The notes under the pieces: model-generated
What the model was told of the DNA's origin: nothing
Database searches by the model: none
Seen by the model: the letters and a program-made list of their open reading frames with translations, nothing else
Made by a program: the position numbers and the translations under genes
Shown here: piece by piece, positions 45,261 to 54,879 of the stretch
Numbering within the stretch: the first letter of the stretch is position 1
Layout of the letters: every line of letters begins with the position of its first letter
DNA from: Limnomonas spitsbergensis
Taxonomy: Eukaryota > Chlorophyta > Chlorophyceae > Chlamydomonadales
Direction of reading: 5' to 3'
Assembly: GCA_037349105.1 (NCBI GenBank)
Contig: JAYJMM010000095.1
Span: 1,116,001-1,180,000, forward strand
Length of the DNA: 64,000 nucleotides

Positions 45261-47065
45261 ATTATAGAGCTCCACAGTGCATGGTTGGACAACCCGTGCA
45301 CCAGCTCTTTAGGGGAGGTGGCCCTGGTGGCACAATGCCTGCATAACCAGCCTGAGGGGGGGATGCTGATGCCCTAGGGGGCGCTAGCTAGCTGGCGGGC
45401 AGTACCCGCAATCACCCCCGTCACCCCCCCCGTGATGGCCCTGGTGGGTCAAGAGCGCCAATGATTTGCGATGACAAAAAATGAGCATGAGTGACCTGAG
45501 GTGCGACGCCGTCGGCTGGTTGAACAGTGTCAGGTAGGGAATTGGTGGGTGGTGCGCTAGCTGGAGAGCAGCAGCAGGCTGGCGCGCCCCAACCCTCCAC
45601 GTCAAATCCTGGCGGCGGCCCTGGAGGGTCAAGAGGGTCGGGAGCGCGGACGTGCGGCGGTGACGGCAGCGTATTGCCAAGCAGGCCTTGCTGCTGTATG
45701 AGCTGCATGCAGCGTGCACAACAGGACAGGAGCTTAGTTATTTTTGTTTTTGCAGGTACAGCTACACTTCAGCTCCACTTCAGCTACACTTCAGCTACAC
45801 TTCAGCTATGAACCGGTCTGCCCTAGTGATTTTTGCACAACATGCGAAGCAGGAAAGGAGCCAGAGGTCCCTTTTGAGATACAATTTTAAAACGGCTTTT
45901 CAAAACGAGGCAGCCAATTTTTGGTTGCATCGCACAAGTTAACCCTAAACCCTGAACTCGTGCAAAGCAGAACGGCAGCTAGAGCCGTGCGTATGCAGCA
46001 TTTTGCATCCCAAGATCAAAGTTTAAAAGACAAACGACTTCCTGGCACAGGTGGGTAGAAAGAATATTCAGCTCGTGAGGCTACAACGAAACGCAACCGC
46101 AGCATTCTCCCAAGGGCCACAGCCAGATACGAGGGTTTGCAACTCCAAATTATAGGGTGCGTGATTGAGGGCTGTGCAGCAAACATTGCTGTACAACCTT
46201 AAACCCTGCAGCAGCCCTCAACCCTCAAGGCCTCAACCCTCAAACCTACACGCCCACCTCGAAATGACTTGGTATCTCCATTCGGGCTACCCACATCTGA
46301 CCCCACCCGTATGGGTTGGCCGTGATGTAGCTGATGAATAGCTGAAGGACTCATCAAAGATGTACACTGACGCGTGTGTTTTCAGTCCAGCCCTGAACCC
46401 TCAACCCTCCACACACACACCGTAGACTGATCCGGTATCTCCATCAAAGCCCACAGCGCAAACATCGCCTCCATGTGCAGCGGGTCGTTCTTGTACATCT
46501 GCCATGTCAGCATGTGGGTGTATTCAGGTACGGTAGACCAACCAACAAAATACCAGTACGGATATTTCGTATTTAACTATTTTTTATTCTTTCACCCAAA
46601 CAATTAAAGCGGGCCTCATTAACCTGTCCTGTGCGACAGAGGCTAATGGACAGTTTAAACTCAGGCACGGTGGGGAGAAATAAAAACATACAAATAGCGG
46701 TGCCGACACCATTTGTGTTTGTAAATGAAAGCGCTGTACGGACACCCAACACACCTGTGTGACATAGACCGATGCGCAAATAGGGTTTCTGGTTAAGGGC
46801 TGGGCGGAGAGCCCTCTAAATCAGCATTACATCGACTTAAAGCTACTTTAGGGTGCGGTGCGTCCACCAGTCATGTGTTTAGGGTTTAGGGTTCAGTTTT
46901 AGGGTTGCTGATTGTGGTTATTTAAGTGCTTTCCAGATTAAAACTTTTGGACGGCCGCTGGTCACGTACCACGACAGCGATAGAGGACCCAATCTCGACC
47001 GGCCCACAGCAAGCAGCAGAGCTGCAGAGCTTGTTGCACCAGGCCCCCCTGGCCGCAGGCTGGGG

Positions 47066-47105
47066 CATTAGGGTTTAGGGTTTAGGGTTAAACCCTAAAC
47101 CCTGG
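47066..47105. repeat. head-to-head TTTAGGG/CCCTAAA junction, unit 3
   Basis: Three TTAGGGT repeats run into AAACCCTAAACCCT, as in unit 2. Confidence 0.9.
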
Positions 47106-47552
47106 CTGCAGGGTCTGGGTCGTAGCTAAATAGTGGTTTCATCACACTTGGTCGCACAGTGGATGCACCGCGCCCTGATGCAGCTGCTTGCACACCGACA
47201 CAATCCAGGTGAAACAGACAAACTGGATGTTGTTTCAGGTGCAAGCAGCAGGGCTAAATGCAATCCTCACTTTATCTCTAGACTAGACGCCGTACCGCCT
47301 TTCCCGCATTAAATAAATTTGTAGATTCATGGACAAGTAATTCACCGACGTAATCTCGGTGAAGTTCACGGACTGGGTGTTGTCAAACGCGTGTGCGGGG
47401 ATATTGTCATCAAAATCTGCCATCAGGATCCCAAGGTCCGTCACCCACACCCACCATGACGATGCTCAGTGGAAGTTGACTGCTTGGGCATTTGGAAAGT
47501 GTCATGAGTTAGAGCTCTCCGCCATCACATTGGCAGTGGTCCGCGGCAGGCC

Positions 47553-47868
47553 CTTGCAGCAGTATTATCCTCAGCGCACTTAAGCTACATCACGGCCTTA
47601 GGTGGAGGGGGCCTGAGGTAGCAGGCCATGCATCTTGGGCCATTGGCCATAGGTCAAGGTCAAGATTGGTCTCCATTTGCCCTGTGTTGTTCCCCAGGTT
47701 TGGTCCCCATCGACCCAGTGGTGGCCACCCAGCAGCCACCTAAAGGTCTCATGCCCACTCAACCGTGAACAATGCACAGCACATGAAGTGCGTCCCATTT
47801 AAGAAGGAGCACCCCATTACCCCACCTGCCCATCTGCAGTAATGACACTTGGCAGTGGTCTGGAACGC
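47553..47868 (+). repeat. right-arm partner of the inverted repeat at 1790-2110
   Basis: Reverse complement of 1790-2110, lying within the copine-like pseudogene. The copy on the left must therefore have come from this locus, or from a common ancestor that contained it. Confidence 0.85.
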
Positions 47869-48580
47869 ATTAAACCCTGAACACGGTGCAGCAACTGGCG
47901 TGAACCCCAGTGTGAAGTATCCCACCGGCCTAGCTGCAATAATTACCAGGATGTGGTACTGGCGCACACTAGAATAATTAAAGACCACAAAGCAGCACTG
48001 GCCATGCACCCTACCTGCCCATCTGCAATAATGTGTACTTGTATGTGAGCATCCCCTGCTGTGAATCCCACCTGCCCATCCATCATGGGGTCTGGAGCAC
48101 ATGTTGCCCTCATGAGGCCCTGACACTGCGCAACGCCTGCCTGCATCACACTTTCCCGTCTGCAACAGTGACCAAAGTACGGGTCTTGAGTGCACTAAAC
48201 CCTGACACTGCACAGCACGTGCAGTGAATCCCAGTGTGAAATATGCTGCCTTGCAAAGATGGTCTGGTGCCCAGTTGTGCACTCACTTGAACACGGTACA
48301 GCCCCTTCCATGCATCCCACCCGCCCATATGCGATGATGACCAAACCATAGCCAGCTTGACTCCGCCGCTTCCTCTCTGACCGGCGCGAGCTCCCACGAA
48401 ATCAACCCCACAACCAAAGTCTCTGCTTGCCCCCTGCTGCTTGCCCCCTGCTGCTTGCCCCCTGCCGCCTGCCCCCCGCTGCTTGCCCCCAATGCACCCT
48501 GAAGCATTAAACCCTCATTTTGGTACAGCATCTTCCATCACTCCCACCTGCCCATCTGCAATGATGACCTGGATGTGGCA
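47800..48580 (-). repeat. degenerate copies of the IIADGQ exon end and its donor
   Basis: On the plus strand CCACCTGCCCATCTGCA or near variants recur at about 47822, 48012, 48067, 48155, 48313 and 48545. They correspond to the exon end GCAGATGGGCAG with the donor GTGGG in reverse complement. The copy at 48548-48580 reads best as the exon; the others have diverged. Between them lie CTAAACCCTGA-like telomere-type pieces. Confidence 0.7.
48430..48495 (+). repeat. short CTTGCCCCCTGCTG tandem repeat
   Basis: Four to five copies of a ~14-bp unit (CTTGCCCCCTGCTG) occur in a row. Confidence 0.8.
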
Positions 48581-48598
48581 CTGACCTCCACTGTCAGA

Positions 48599-49045
48599 CA
48601 CTGTACACATGGCCTGCTAAACAGCAACCAACGTGTCTTTGAGCATGCTGGTATGATTCAAAATCATAGGCATGTCAGGTCTCACAAGTGCCGGACACTG
48701 TCCGCATGGCCTGCTAAACAGCAGCCAAGGTGTATTTGAGCATGCTGGTATGATTCAGAATCATAGGCATGTCAGGTCTCACAAGTGCCGGACACTGTAC
48801 ACATGGCCTGCTAAACAGCAGCCAAGGTGTCTTTGAGCATGCTGGTATGATTCAAAATCATAGGCATGTCAGGTCTCACAAGTGCCGGACACTGTCCGCA
48901 TGGCCTGCTAAACAGCAGCCAAGGTATCTTTGAGCATGCTGGTATGATTCAGAATCATAGGCATGTCAGGTCTCACAAGTGCCGGACACTGTCTGCATGG
49001 CCTGCTAAACAGCAACCACAGTGTCTTTGAGCATGCTGGTACCAG
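48599..49045. repeat. 97-bp tandem repeat
   Basis: Nearly five copies start at 48599, 48696, 48793, 48890 and 48987, each exactly 97 bp apart, with few differences. Each full copy contains the small palindrome ATGATTCAAAATCAT or ATGATTCAGAATCAT. The array lies in an intron position of the copine-like pseudogene. Confidence 0.95.
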
Positions 49046-50223
49046 TATCATCGAGACAAGGGGAAATCTGTCAATCCAAGGGAATACAAGGTCTCAGCAG
49101 TGTCTCATAGCTCAGCAGGTGCCCTGCTACTTCATAATCAAGTTTAATTAGATACTGATGAGTCAATTGGGCCATAGGTCACGTGGTGCTACAGGCATGG
49201 TTAACCCTCAACCTTGAACCATGAAACCTTGCCTGGCTGAGAGCGGGTGCGAACAAAGTGGCTCTGGCCAATTTGATGCGCAGCACCAGCTCTTTGTAGC
49301 GGCAAGACAGCGCCTCTAGGCCTTAAGCAGGCTGACCTCCAGGGAAGAAGCAGTGTCGCTAGTCATCTCTGCACCAGCATGAATATATCAGGAGCTGGTC
49401 GTAAGTTGGGTGGGGATTGCCATGTTGGGGGTCTCAGAACCGGCATCAAAGAAGGATGGTGAAATATAACTAATGACACAGCCTTAGATTCGTAACGCGT
49501 TAGAGGGTTCTTAGTGGCGTCAGTCGAGGAAGATCAGGAGCTGGTCATAGGTTGCAAGTGGGGTGAGTAGTTTGGCAGTTGGGAGACTAATTTTTCTGGA
49601 AGGGGCCATGCCTCCCACATGCCTAACGCTTGCCTCTGGTGGCAAGTGGGGATAGGTCTGTTGTGGGGACTGCTTTGGCGGGGACCTGCAACATGACCAA
49701 CACCCAGAGGGCACCCGAGCTATCCCGATGATTTTCTAAAGCGCGAAGCACCTCTACCGCATGAGACCCAAATTGCGCTCGAAGAATTGGACCAGCGCCA
49801 GGGAATTGGTCGTGGGCGACAGGAGGGGAAAAGAGTGCGGGGGTCCCGGAAAAGGAGGGCATAGTCCTGGATAAGAAGAAGCTCGCTGCTGGAAGGGAAT
49901 TTTTAGAAAACACTATATATTGAGAGTGCCCTGTTGATCAGGATATCATTTCCCCAGGCTATGGCATCCCGTGGAACATGGACACTTCAGCCTGGGTCAA
50001 ACTGACGCACCACCGCTTGTTCAGTGTGCAATGAACCACTTGTGGCAGGCTGCTGGGCGGCCACCAATGGCTAGTGGGGAATAAACCAGGACCGGCCTAC
50101 TGCCAGTGGCTCAAGCAGCAGGTATCTTGAGATAATTATCATAAAAATACTTGCGCCATCGGCCGGCACTGGTATGCTCCCCGATGGCCCAATGGTGGCT
50201 GCCTGCCAAATTAAGTCTGGTGT

Positions 50224-50537
50224 ACACGTCACCCTAACCCCTAAACACTCACACTCGTCGTCGCCAAAGCCTGAAGCTGAAATCTTCAACCTTCAACCAT
50301 AAACCCTGAACACTCACCGTCACCCAAGCCCAGTACTAGAACCCTTACCGCTGAACCCTAAACCCTAAACACTCACCGTCACCTAAGCCCAGTACTGAAA
50401 CCCTTACCCCTCAACCCTTAACCCTACACACTCATCGTCACCAAAGCCCAGTGCTGGAACCCTAAATCCTAAACACTCACACTCACCAGAGCCCGGTGCT
50501 GAAACCTTAAACCCTGACCCCTAAACCCTCTCACTCA
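50224..50537 (-). repeat. minisatellite made of the copine exon end, its donor and telomere-like sequence
   Basis: In minus orientation five to six units repeat CACTGGGCTTTGGTGA followed by GGTGAGTG or a near variant, then TTTAGGGTTTAGGGTT-like sequence and TTCAG. The first element equals the 3' end and splice donor of the neighbouring exon (50539-50710). Several units carry both a TTTCAG acceptor-like site and a GTGAGTG donor-like site. Confidence 0.85.
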
Positions 50538-50744
50538 CCATCACCAAAGCCCAGTGTTGGAATGAGGCTGTCGTCATCGAAGGACCGGAGCGTCCAAGCT
50601 ATGATGGATATAGCTCGCTCATAGGGGTTGGGCTCATGAGACATGCAGGTCATGCAGGGAGCGATTCTGAATGGAGGATTTCCCAATCCACGCATTTGAA
50701 GCTGTGAAATCTGCAGAGGGAGGCAGCATCGGAAACATGTTTAG

Positions 50745-50763
50745 GGTTTAGGGTTTAGGGTTA
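50745..50763 (+). repeat. short TTTAGGG tract
   Basis: Two to three TTTAGGG repeats lie just upstream, in transcript sense, of the copine exon at 50539-50710. Confidence 0.85.
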
Positions 50764-50899
50764 CGAAGGACCGGAGCCCCTGGACCGGAGTGTCCGCGGC
50801 ATGATGGGCACAGCCGGGTCCCAGGGGTGGGGCACATGGCACAGGGCATGCAGGGCCCAGTTATGGAAGGAAAACTGCCCCGTCGGTGCGTGGAAAGTT

Positions 50900-51200
50900 T
50901 GACACGATGAGTACCTGATGGTTTATAAAACCAACTGAAAGGGAAAACTGTTGCCGGAGATTGAAGCGATGTCAGGCCCTGCCAGACAAAGCAACTTACC
51001 AGTCAATTTTCTCATGGACTTGATCTGCGGCCAAAAGCGAGGAAAGCTTAAAACCAGGGAAGCTTCAAACATTGTTGCAAGGCCCTTGGTCATTGCCTTA
51101 TTGGTCAATGCAGGGGGGGGGGCGATGCAGCCATGCAGGAGATGCAGGATGCACATTGCCTCAGTCAATCTGCAATTAATATTATTTCAGCATTAGTTGG
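50900..51200. other. possible upstream part of the copine-like locus, unresolved
   Basis: On the minus strand, small segments bounded by good splice signals (around 51000-51030 and 50920-50945) could be copine 5' exons, but their translation does not clearly match the family. Open frames on both strands are short. Confidence 0.25.
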
Positions 51201-51474
51201 CGACCAGATCACAGGGATTAATTTGTATGTAGCACCATGAATGCGGCACCGGGGTTCGTTACTGTCACTGACGGACAAGTCTCTGGAACGCCCTTTCTCA
51301 AATTCATGGGAGGCTTTACATTGACGTTACGTGCGTGGTTCTGGAGGCACTCGGATTCGGTCAGAGAATCTCTGGATTTGGTTGTCGTCTCTCCTTGCTG
51401 ACTCACGTCATCAGTCAGTTGAAAGCCCATCCCAGAGAGTGTGAAATTCGGAGGCGAGCCCATCGTTGGCGTGA

Positions 51475-51622
51475 CAAATCTCCGAGATTCAAGCGAAAAG
51501 GTCTGAACTTGCAGCGCTAGGTTTCGAAACGACATCCTCGCGTACCCAATCAACTTTGAAAAAAACAGTTTGATACTAGCTTCGATACCCAAATACGGAA
51601 TTTCCGGAATCCAAGTCAGCAA
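51475..51622 (-). CDS. candidate first exon of a divergent gene
   Basis: A minus-strand frame with ATG at 51622 (a second ATG near 51535 starts MSFRNLALQVQTFSLESRRF) reaches a GTGAGT donor after GMGFQLTDD at about 51407. It faces the membrane-protein gene, whose ATG is only 88 bp away, so the two may share a bidirectional promoter. The product is unrecognised; it could be the start of the copine-like locus. Confidence 0.3.
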
Positions 51623-51667
51623 CAGGCTTCAGCAGCAGCTGAAAAGTGCACCTACCCCACCTTGCAC

Positions 51668-51680
51668 CGCGCATATATAC
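51668..51680 (+). promoter_or_regulatory. TATA-like box upstream of the membrane-protein gene
   Basis: GCGCATATATACA lies 30-40 bp before the ATG at 51710. This fits a short 5' leader. Confidence 0.4.
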
Positions 51681-51709
51681 AAGTCAGCGTCGCCAAGGAT
51701 CGCCATCAC

Positions 51710-54700
51710 ATGGATACGAGAGAGGCTAGCCTCAAAGCTGGTGGTGACGTCATGACGACTCCGGCGAAAAGCAACTCGGAGGGCGAAGGTGGGGACGCGC
51801 TGTGTTTGCTTCACAGCCGGTGGGGACGATCTGTCCTCGGCCGCGTACCTCACACCCAGCCAGGTAACAAATGCATATCGAGGGGGCAATTATGAACCCT
51901 TGCGAGGGTCCCATTGAAGAGTTTGTGTGTCACCCTGTCCTTCACTCCTTCTCCCTCCATCCCCCCCCACAAGCCCCATCTGATCCCAACTGCCTGCCAG
52001 TCTGTCAGTGAGTCAAGGTAGAAACAGCTGTCTGCGGATGCTTTATTTGCTGGTTTCAGAGCTGGTAACAGCGACAGGAAAAGGCTTTCAGGAGACCTAC
52101 CAATATTCGGCTCTTTTCTCGGCCGGTACCCTTTTACGCCTGTACCCCTCTTGGCTGGTCCCTTTTTTAATGATACCTTTCTTAGCCGATTTCTTTTTTT
52201 GGCTGATACCCATCTTGGATGCAATTGGGTTATATCGAGGGGTGTGCAGAAACGGTACCAGGCTCAACCTACCCATTAGCTGAGGCATTTTTCGCACCTC
52301 GTAGGTGACACTCATCCCGGGATATGTTACCATTTGCCTCCTTGGGTGTCATCTATTATTTGAGCTCACGAGACTATAAGAGGCATCTGATAAAGAATTA
52401 GGGAAGTACTGCACCATCCTGACCTCGTCCGACAAAATCCCTCAATCCAGCCCCTCCTGACTCTCGACACGTCCCAGGTTCGGCCCTGATGGAGCCAGGT
52501 GGCAACACCAAATCCCCCCACGGCACGGCCAAGTCCGGGCTGCAACGCTCCGACTTCGCCGCGCCTCCCGCTAGCGCACCTGGTACCTGGACAGGGGGTG
52601 CCTTGGAGGACCAGCGGCTCGTCATGAGGAAGCCCGGCAGCGAGCCCAAGCTGCAGACAGAGCCAGATGCAGCTGAGGCGGTGCAGGTCCCGACCCAAAA
52701 CCGTAGCGAGCGCCTGCGCCCATTGACGGTACCTGTCACTGAGGGGGGTCTGACGGCCCCGCTGCTGGATCCTTCGCAGCAGCCTCACCACAGCATGATT
52801 TCTATGAGCTGGCAGGGCCGCGAGGCGGAGGATGCGGCTGACGTGCGGCAGGCGTCAGAGAACAAAATGGTCACCCGCAAGGTGCGAAGAGTTCGGAAAT
52901 TGCAAACATGAACGGCCTTCGCCTCCGAATGGATTGCAATGTGACGCTGTGCCAAGCTATGAAAAAGTGGGCGGAGGGGGTGGGGGGGTAAATTGTTTTG
53001 GGGCGTCCAAGAAAAATCCTGGTATAGGTCTTATAGGTGCCCATCACCAATTTACAGATGGTGGACAATATTTTCTTTGACAGTGGAGGCAAAACAATTT
53101 AGTTCCACAAGTTTCCTGTTAGAATTAGCTAATGCTGCAGCCATGGTCTTTGGAGGGGTAATGCTGTTCACCTGCTGAGAGCATGTTCTGCAACACCCAT
53201 GCTTTTAGCAACTGGATCCCATTAGACCAACTGTAGCACCGAAACAGAGCCGACTATGTATTCGAGGACAAAGTGAAGAAGAACATGAAAACACCTCTCT
53301 TGATGAGGACTGATGATGAGCTGGAGGGCGGTGAGATCTAGATGCAACAACTGTCACATTTGGCAGGCGCTCTCCCTGATCGCTTGATCTAGATTTGACG
53401 ACAGAAGAAAGTCATCACCCTTGTTACAGGCATTCCCTGCTCATGCGATTCATCAGTTGATTTATCAGACAACCATCCCCCTTGGCAGGCGCTTTTCCTG
53501 CTTATGCTCTGTCTGGCTGTCACCACCACCTCCGCTATAATGGCAACGCTGTATGCCCCCATGAGGGAATGGATCGCTGGCAACGTCATCTTCATCGCCG
53601 TCAGCTCAGCGGTGAGTACAGTGTCACGGTGTTAGTCATGTTCTGCCAGGCTTTCACACCGTACTCTGCCATGATGGCCACATTGTATGCCCCTCGCTCT
53701 GAGGGACTGGGTCGTTGGCTATGTCATCTTATCTGTAGCGCAGTACTGCCGAGTACCGGTTTTTTATGATGGGGTTTATATGCACTTGGTGCCATGTAAA
53801 GTAAGAGGGATGTGTATGAATTGTTTCCGGTGCAATAGTTGTATAGTGCTCCTGCTGCTGCAGTTGCTCCTGATGTTGCTCTTGATGTTGCTCCTGCTGT
53901 TGCTCCTGCTGCTGCTGGTGCTGCACTTGCTGCAGCTCTAGGTTTGCAGCTCCCATGGCAGCTATGCACTGGACCGTTGACTCCCTTATTTTCACATTTT
54001 CATGATAACGCTTACACCCTGTCGTGGAGAGGAAGTTTGCCCAAATCCGACATCATGATCGACATATCCACCTCCTGATAGCCTACATGTATTGTGTCTA
54101 CTGTTTCCCCCCTCTTCATCAGCCCACCTTGAGGCCGTCCTCCTGGTCACATCAGCGTGCTCTCCTCCCTCACCCTGCCGCTGCTCCCCTGCTGTTCATT
54201 ACCCTGGCCCGCTCTGTATGCCTACTGTCCCCGCTCTTCTTGACGAGCCCCTCTCCTGTGCCCTCCCTGTCAGGTCGGCGTGCTGGCCCCACTGAGCCTG
54301 GGCCTGCTTCCCTGCGCCTTCCGCGAGGCATTCCCCTGGAATGCTGTTTCGCTTTTCCTGCTGGTCGCCTGCGTCAGCCTGCCGGCCGCAACGCTTAGCG
54401 CTATGCTGCAATCCTCGGCAGTGCCAGTCGCCCTCGGCGCGCCAACCGCCGTCACGTTCGTCCTGCTGGTGCTCGCCTTGCCGCGCGAGTCGATCCCGTT
54501 CGGCCGGATGCCACGCGCGTCGTGGATGTCCGGCGTCGTCGCGACTGCTGTCGTGACGATTCTCATCGCGGCACTTGTCAACGACTTTTCCCCAATGGGC
54601 CTGCCACTCGCGGGAAACATGCTCTGGGGCATCGCGGGATCCACTGCGCTATCCGCCTGCCTTATCACCGGGCTGCACCGTACGGCGTTGCAGCCGCCGT

Positions 54701-54879
54701 TCCAGGCTGTCGCCATCGCAGCTGGGGCTCACGAGGAGGAGCCAGAGGATGTGCGCGTCGAGCGGGCTGGCGCCGTCGCGTGCGTACTGCACACGGCGTT
54801 GCTGCCGATCATGGCGCTGCGGGACAAGGCGGTGTCGTTCCACAGGTACGCAGCGCAAGCCGAATATCAGTCGGACTGA
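51710..54879 (+). CDS. multi-pass membrane protein, possibly FUSC/ArAE-like
   Basis: Exons 51710-51863, 52478-52881 and 53489-53611 join with matching phase (1, then 0) at GT-AG sites. They encode a hydrophilic N-terminus of about 185 residues leading into a membrane segment (ALFLLMLCLAVTTTSAIMAT). A further exon lies from 54274 to a donor at 54845, or to a stop at 54877-54879. It encodes several hydrophobic segments (LAPLSLGLLP, VSLFLLVACVSLPAATLSAM, VTFVLLVLAL, VVATAVVTILIAALV). A middle exon around 54123-54200 (HLEAVLLVTSA) is likely, but its edges do not resolve. The alternation of membrane segments suggests a FUSC or aromatic-acid-exporter-like protein, but no signature motif was seen. 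The last exon is more GC-rich than its surroundings. Confidence 0.55.
53640..53750 (+). repeat. degenerate copy of the preceding membrane-protein exon
   Basis: Positions 53675-53745 repeat exon 53489-53611 with changes: TCTGCCATGATGGCCACATT against TCCGCTATAATGGCAACGCT, followed by a shared TGTATGCCCC and GTCATCTT. The copy has lost the frame. A fragment of the exon start (TTGGCAGGCGCTCTCCCTG) also occurs upstream at about 53360. Confidence 0.75.
53848..53940 (+). repeat. CTG/TTGCTC low-complexity tract
   Basis: A CTG-rich run (CTCCTGCTGCTG, TTGCTCCTGATG) reads poly-Leu on one strand and poly-Gln on the other. It lies in an intron of the membrane-protein gene. Confidence 0.85.

Larger units (their letters stand above)
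37491..47342 (+). repeat. 9.8-kb tandem unit, copy 3
   Basis: This unit follows copy 2 directly. Similarity to the units ends at about 47342 (ACAAGTAATTCA); the sequence beyond is the last exon of the copine-like pseudogene. It has a ~100-bp deletion near 44216 compared with units 1 and 2. Confidence 0.95.
47283..50710 (-). pseudogene. copine-like (von Willebrand A domain) pseudogene
   Basis: Remnant exons run from high to low coordinates. 50539-50710 reads FTASNAWIGKSS, SLHDLH, then after a frame change NPYERAISII and FDDDSLIPTLGFGD. 49233-49368 reads CFFPGGQP, EALSCRYKELV, LFAPALSQ and contains in-frame TAG and TAA. 48548-48580 reads CHIQVIIADGQ. 47283-47479 reads LPLSIVMVGVGDGPWD, then after a one-base shift at 47427-47432 DFDDNIPAHAFDN and VNFTEI, ending at a TAG. 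These are the characteristic blocks of copines and plant RGLG proteins, which bind membranes or partners through a vWA domain. Two shifts and two stops mean it is not functional as read. Any 5' exons are not resolved, and its 3' end touches unit 3. Confidence 0.8.

Noticed and set aside
48599..49045. CRISPR-like array
   Set aside because: The 97-bp units are similar over their full length, so there are no spacers.
53848..53940. Signal or membrane segment of poly-Leu
   Set aside because: A simple CTG-type repeat; the reading frame is not joined to neighbouring exons by phase.
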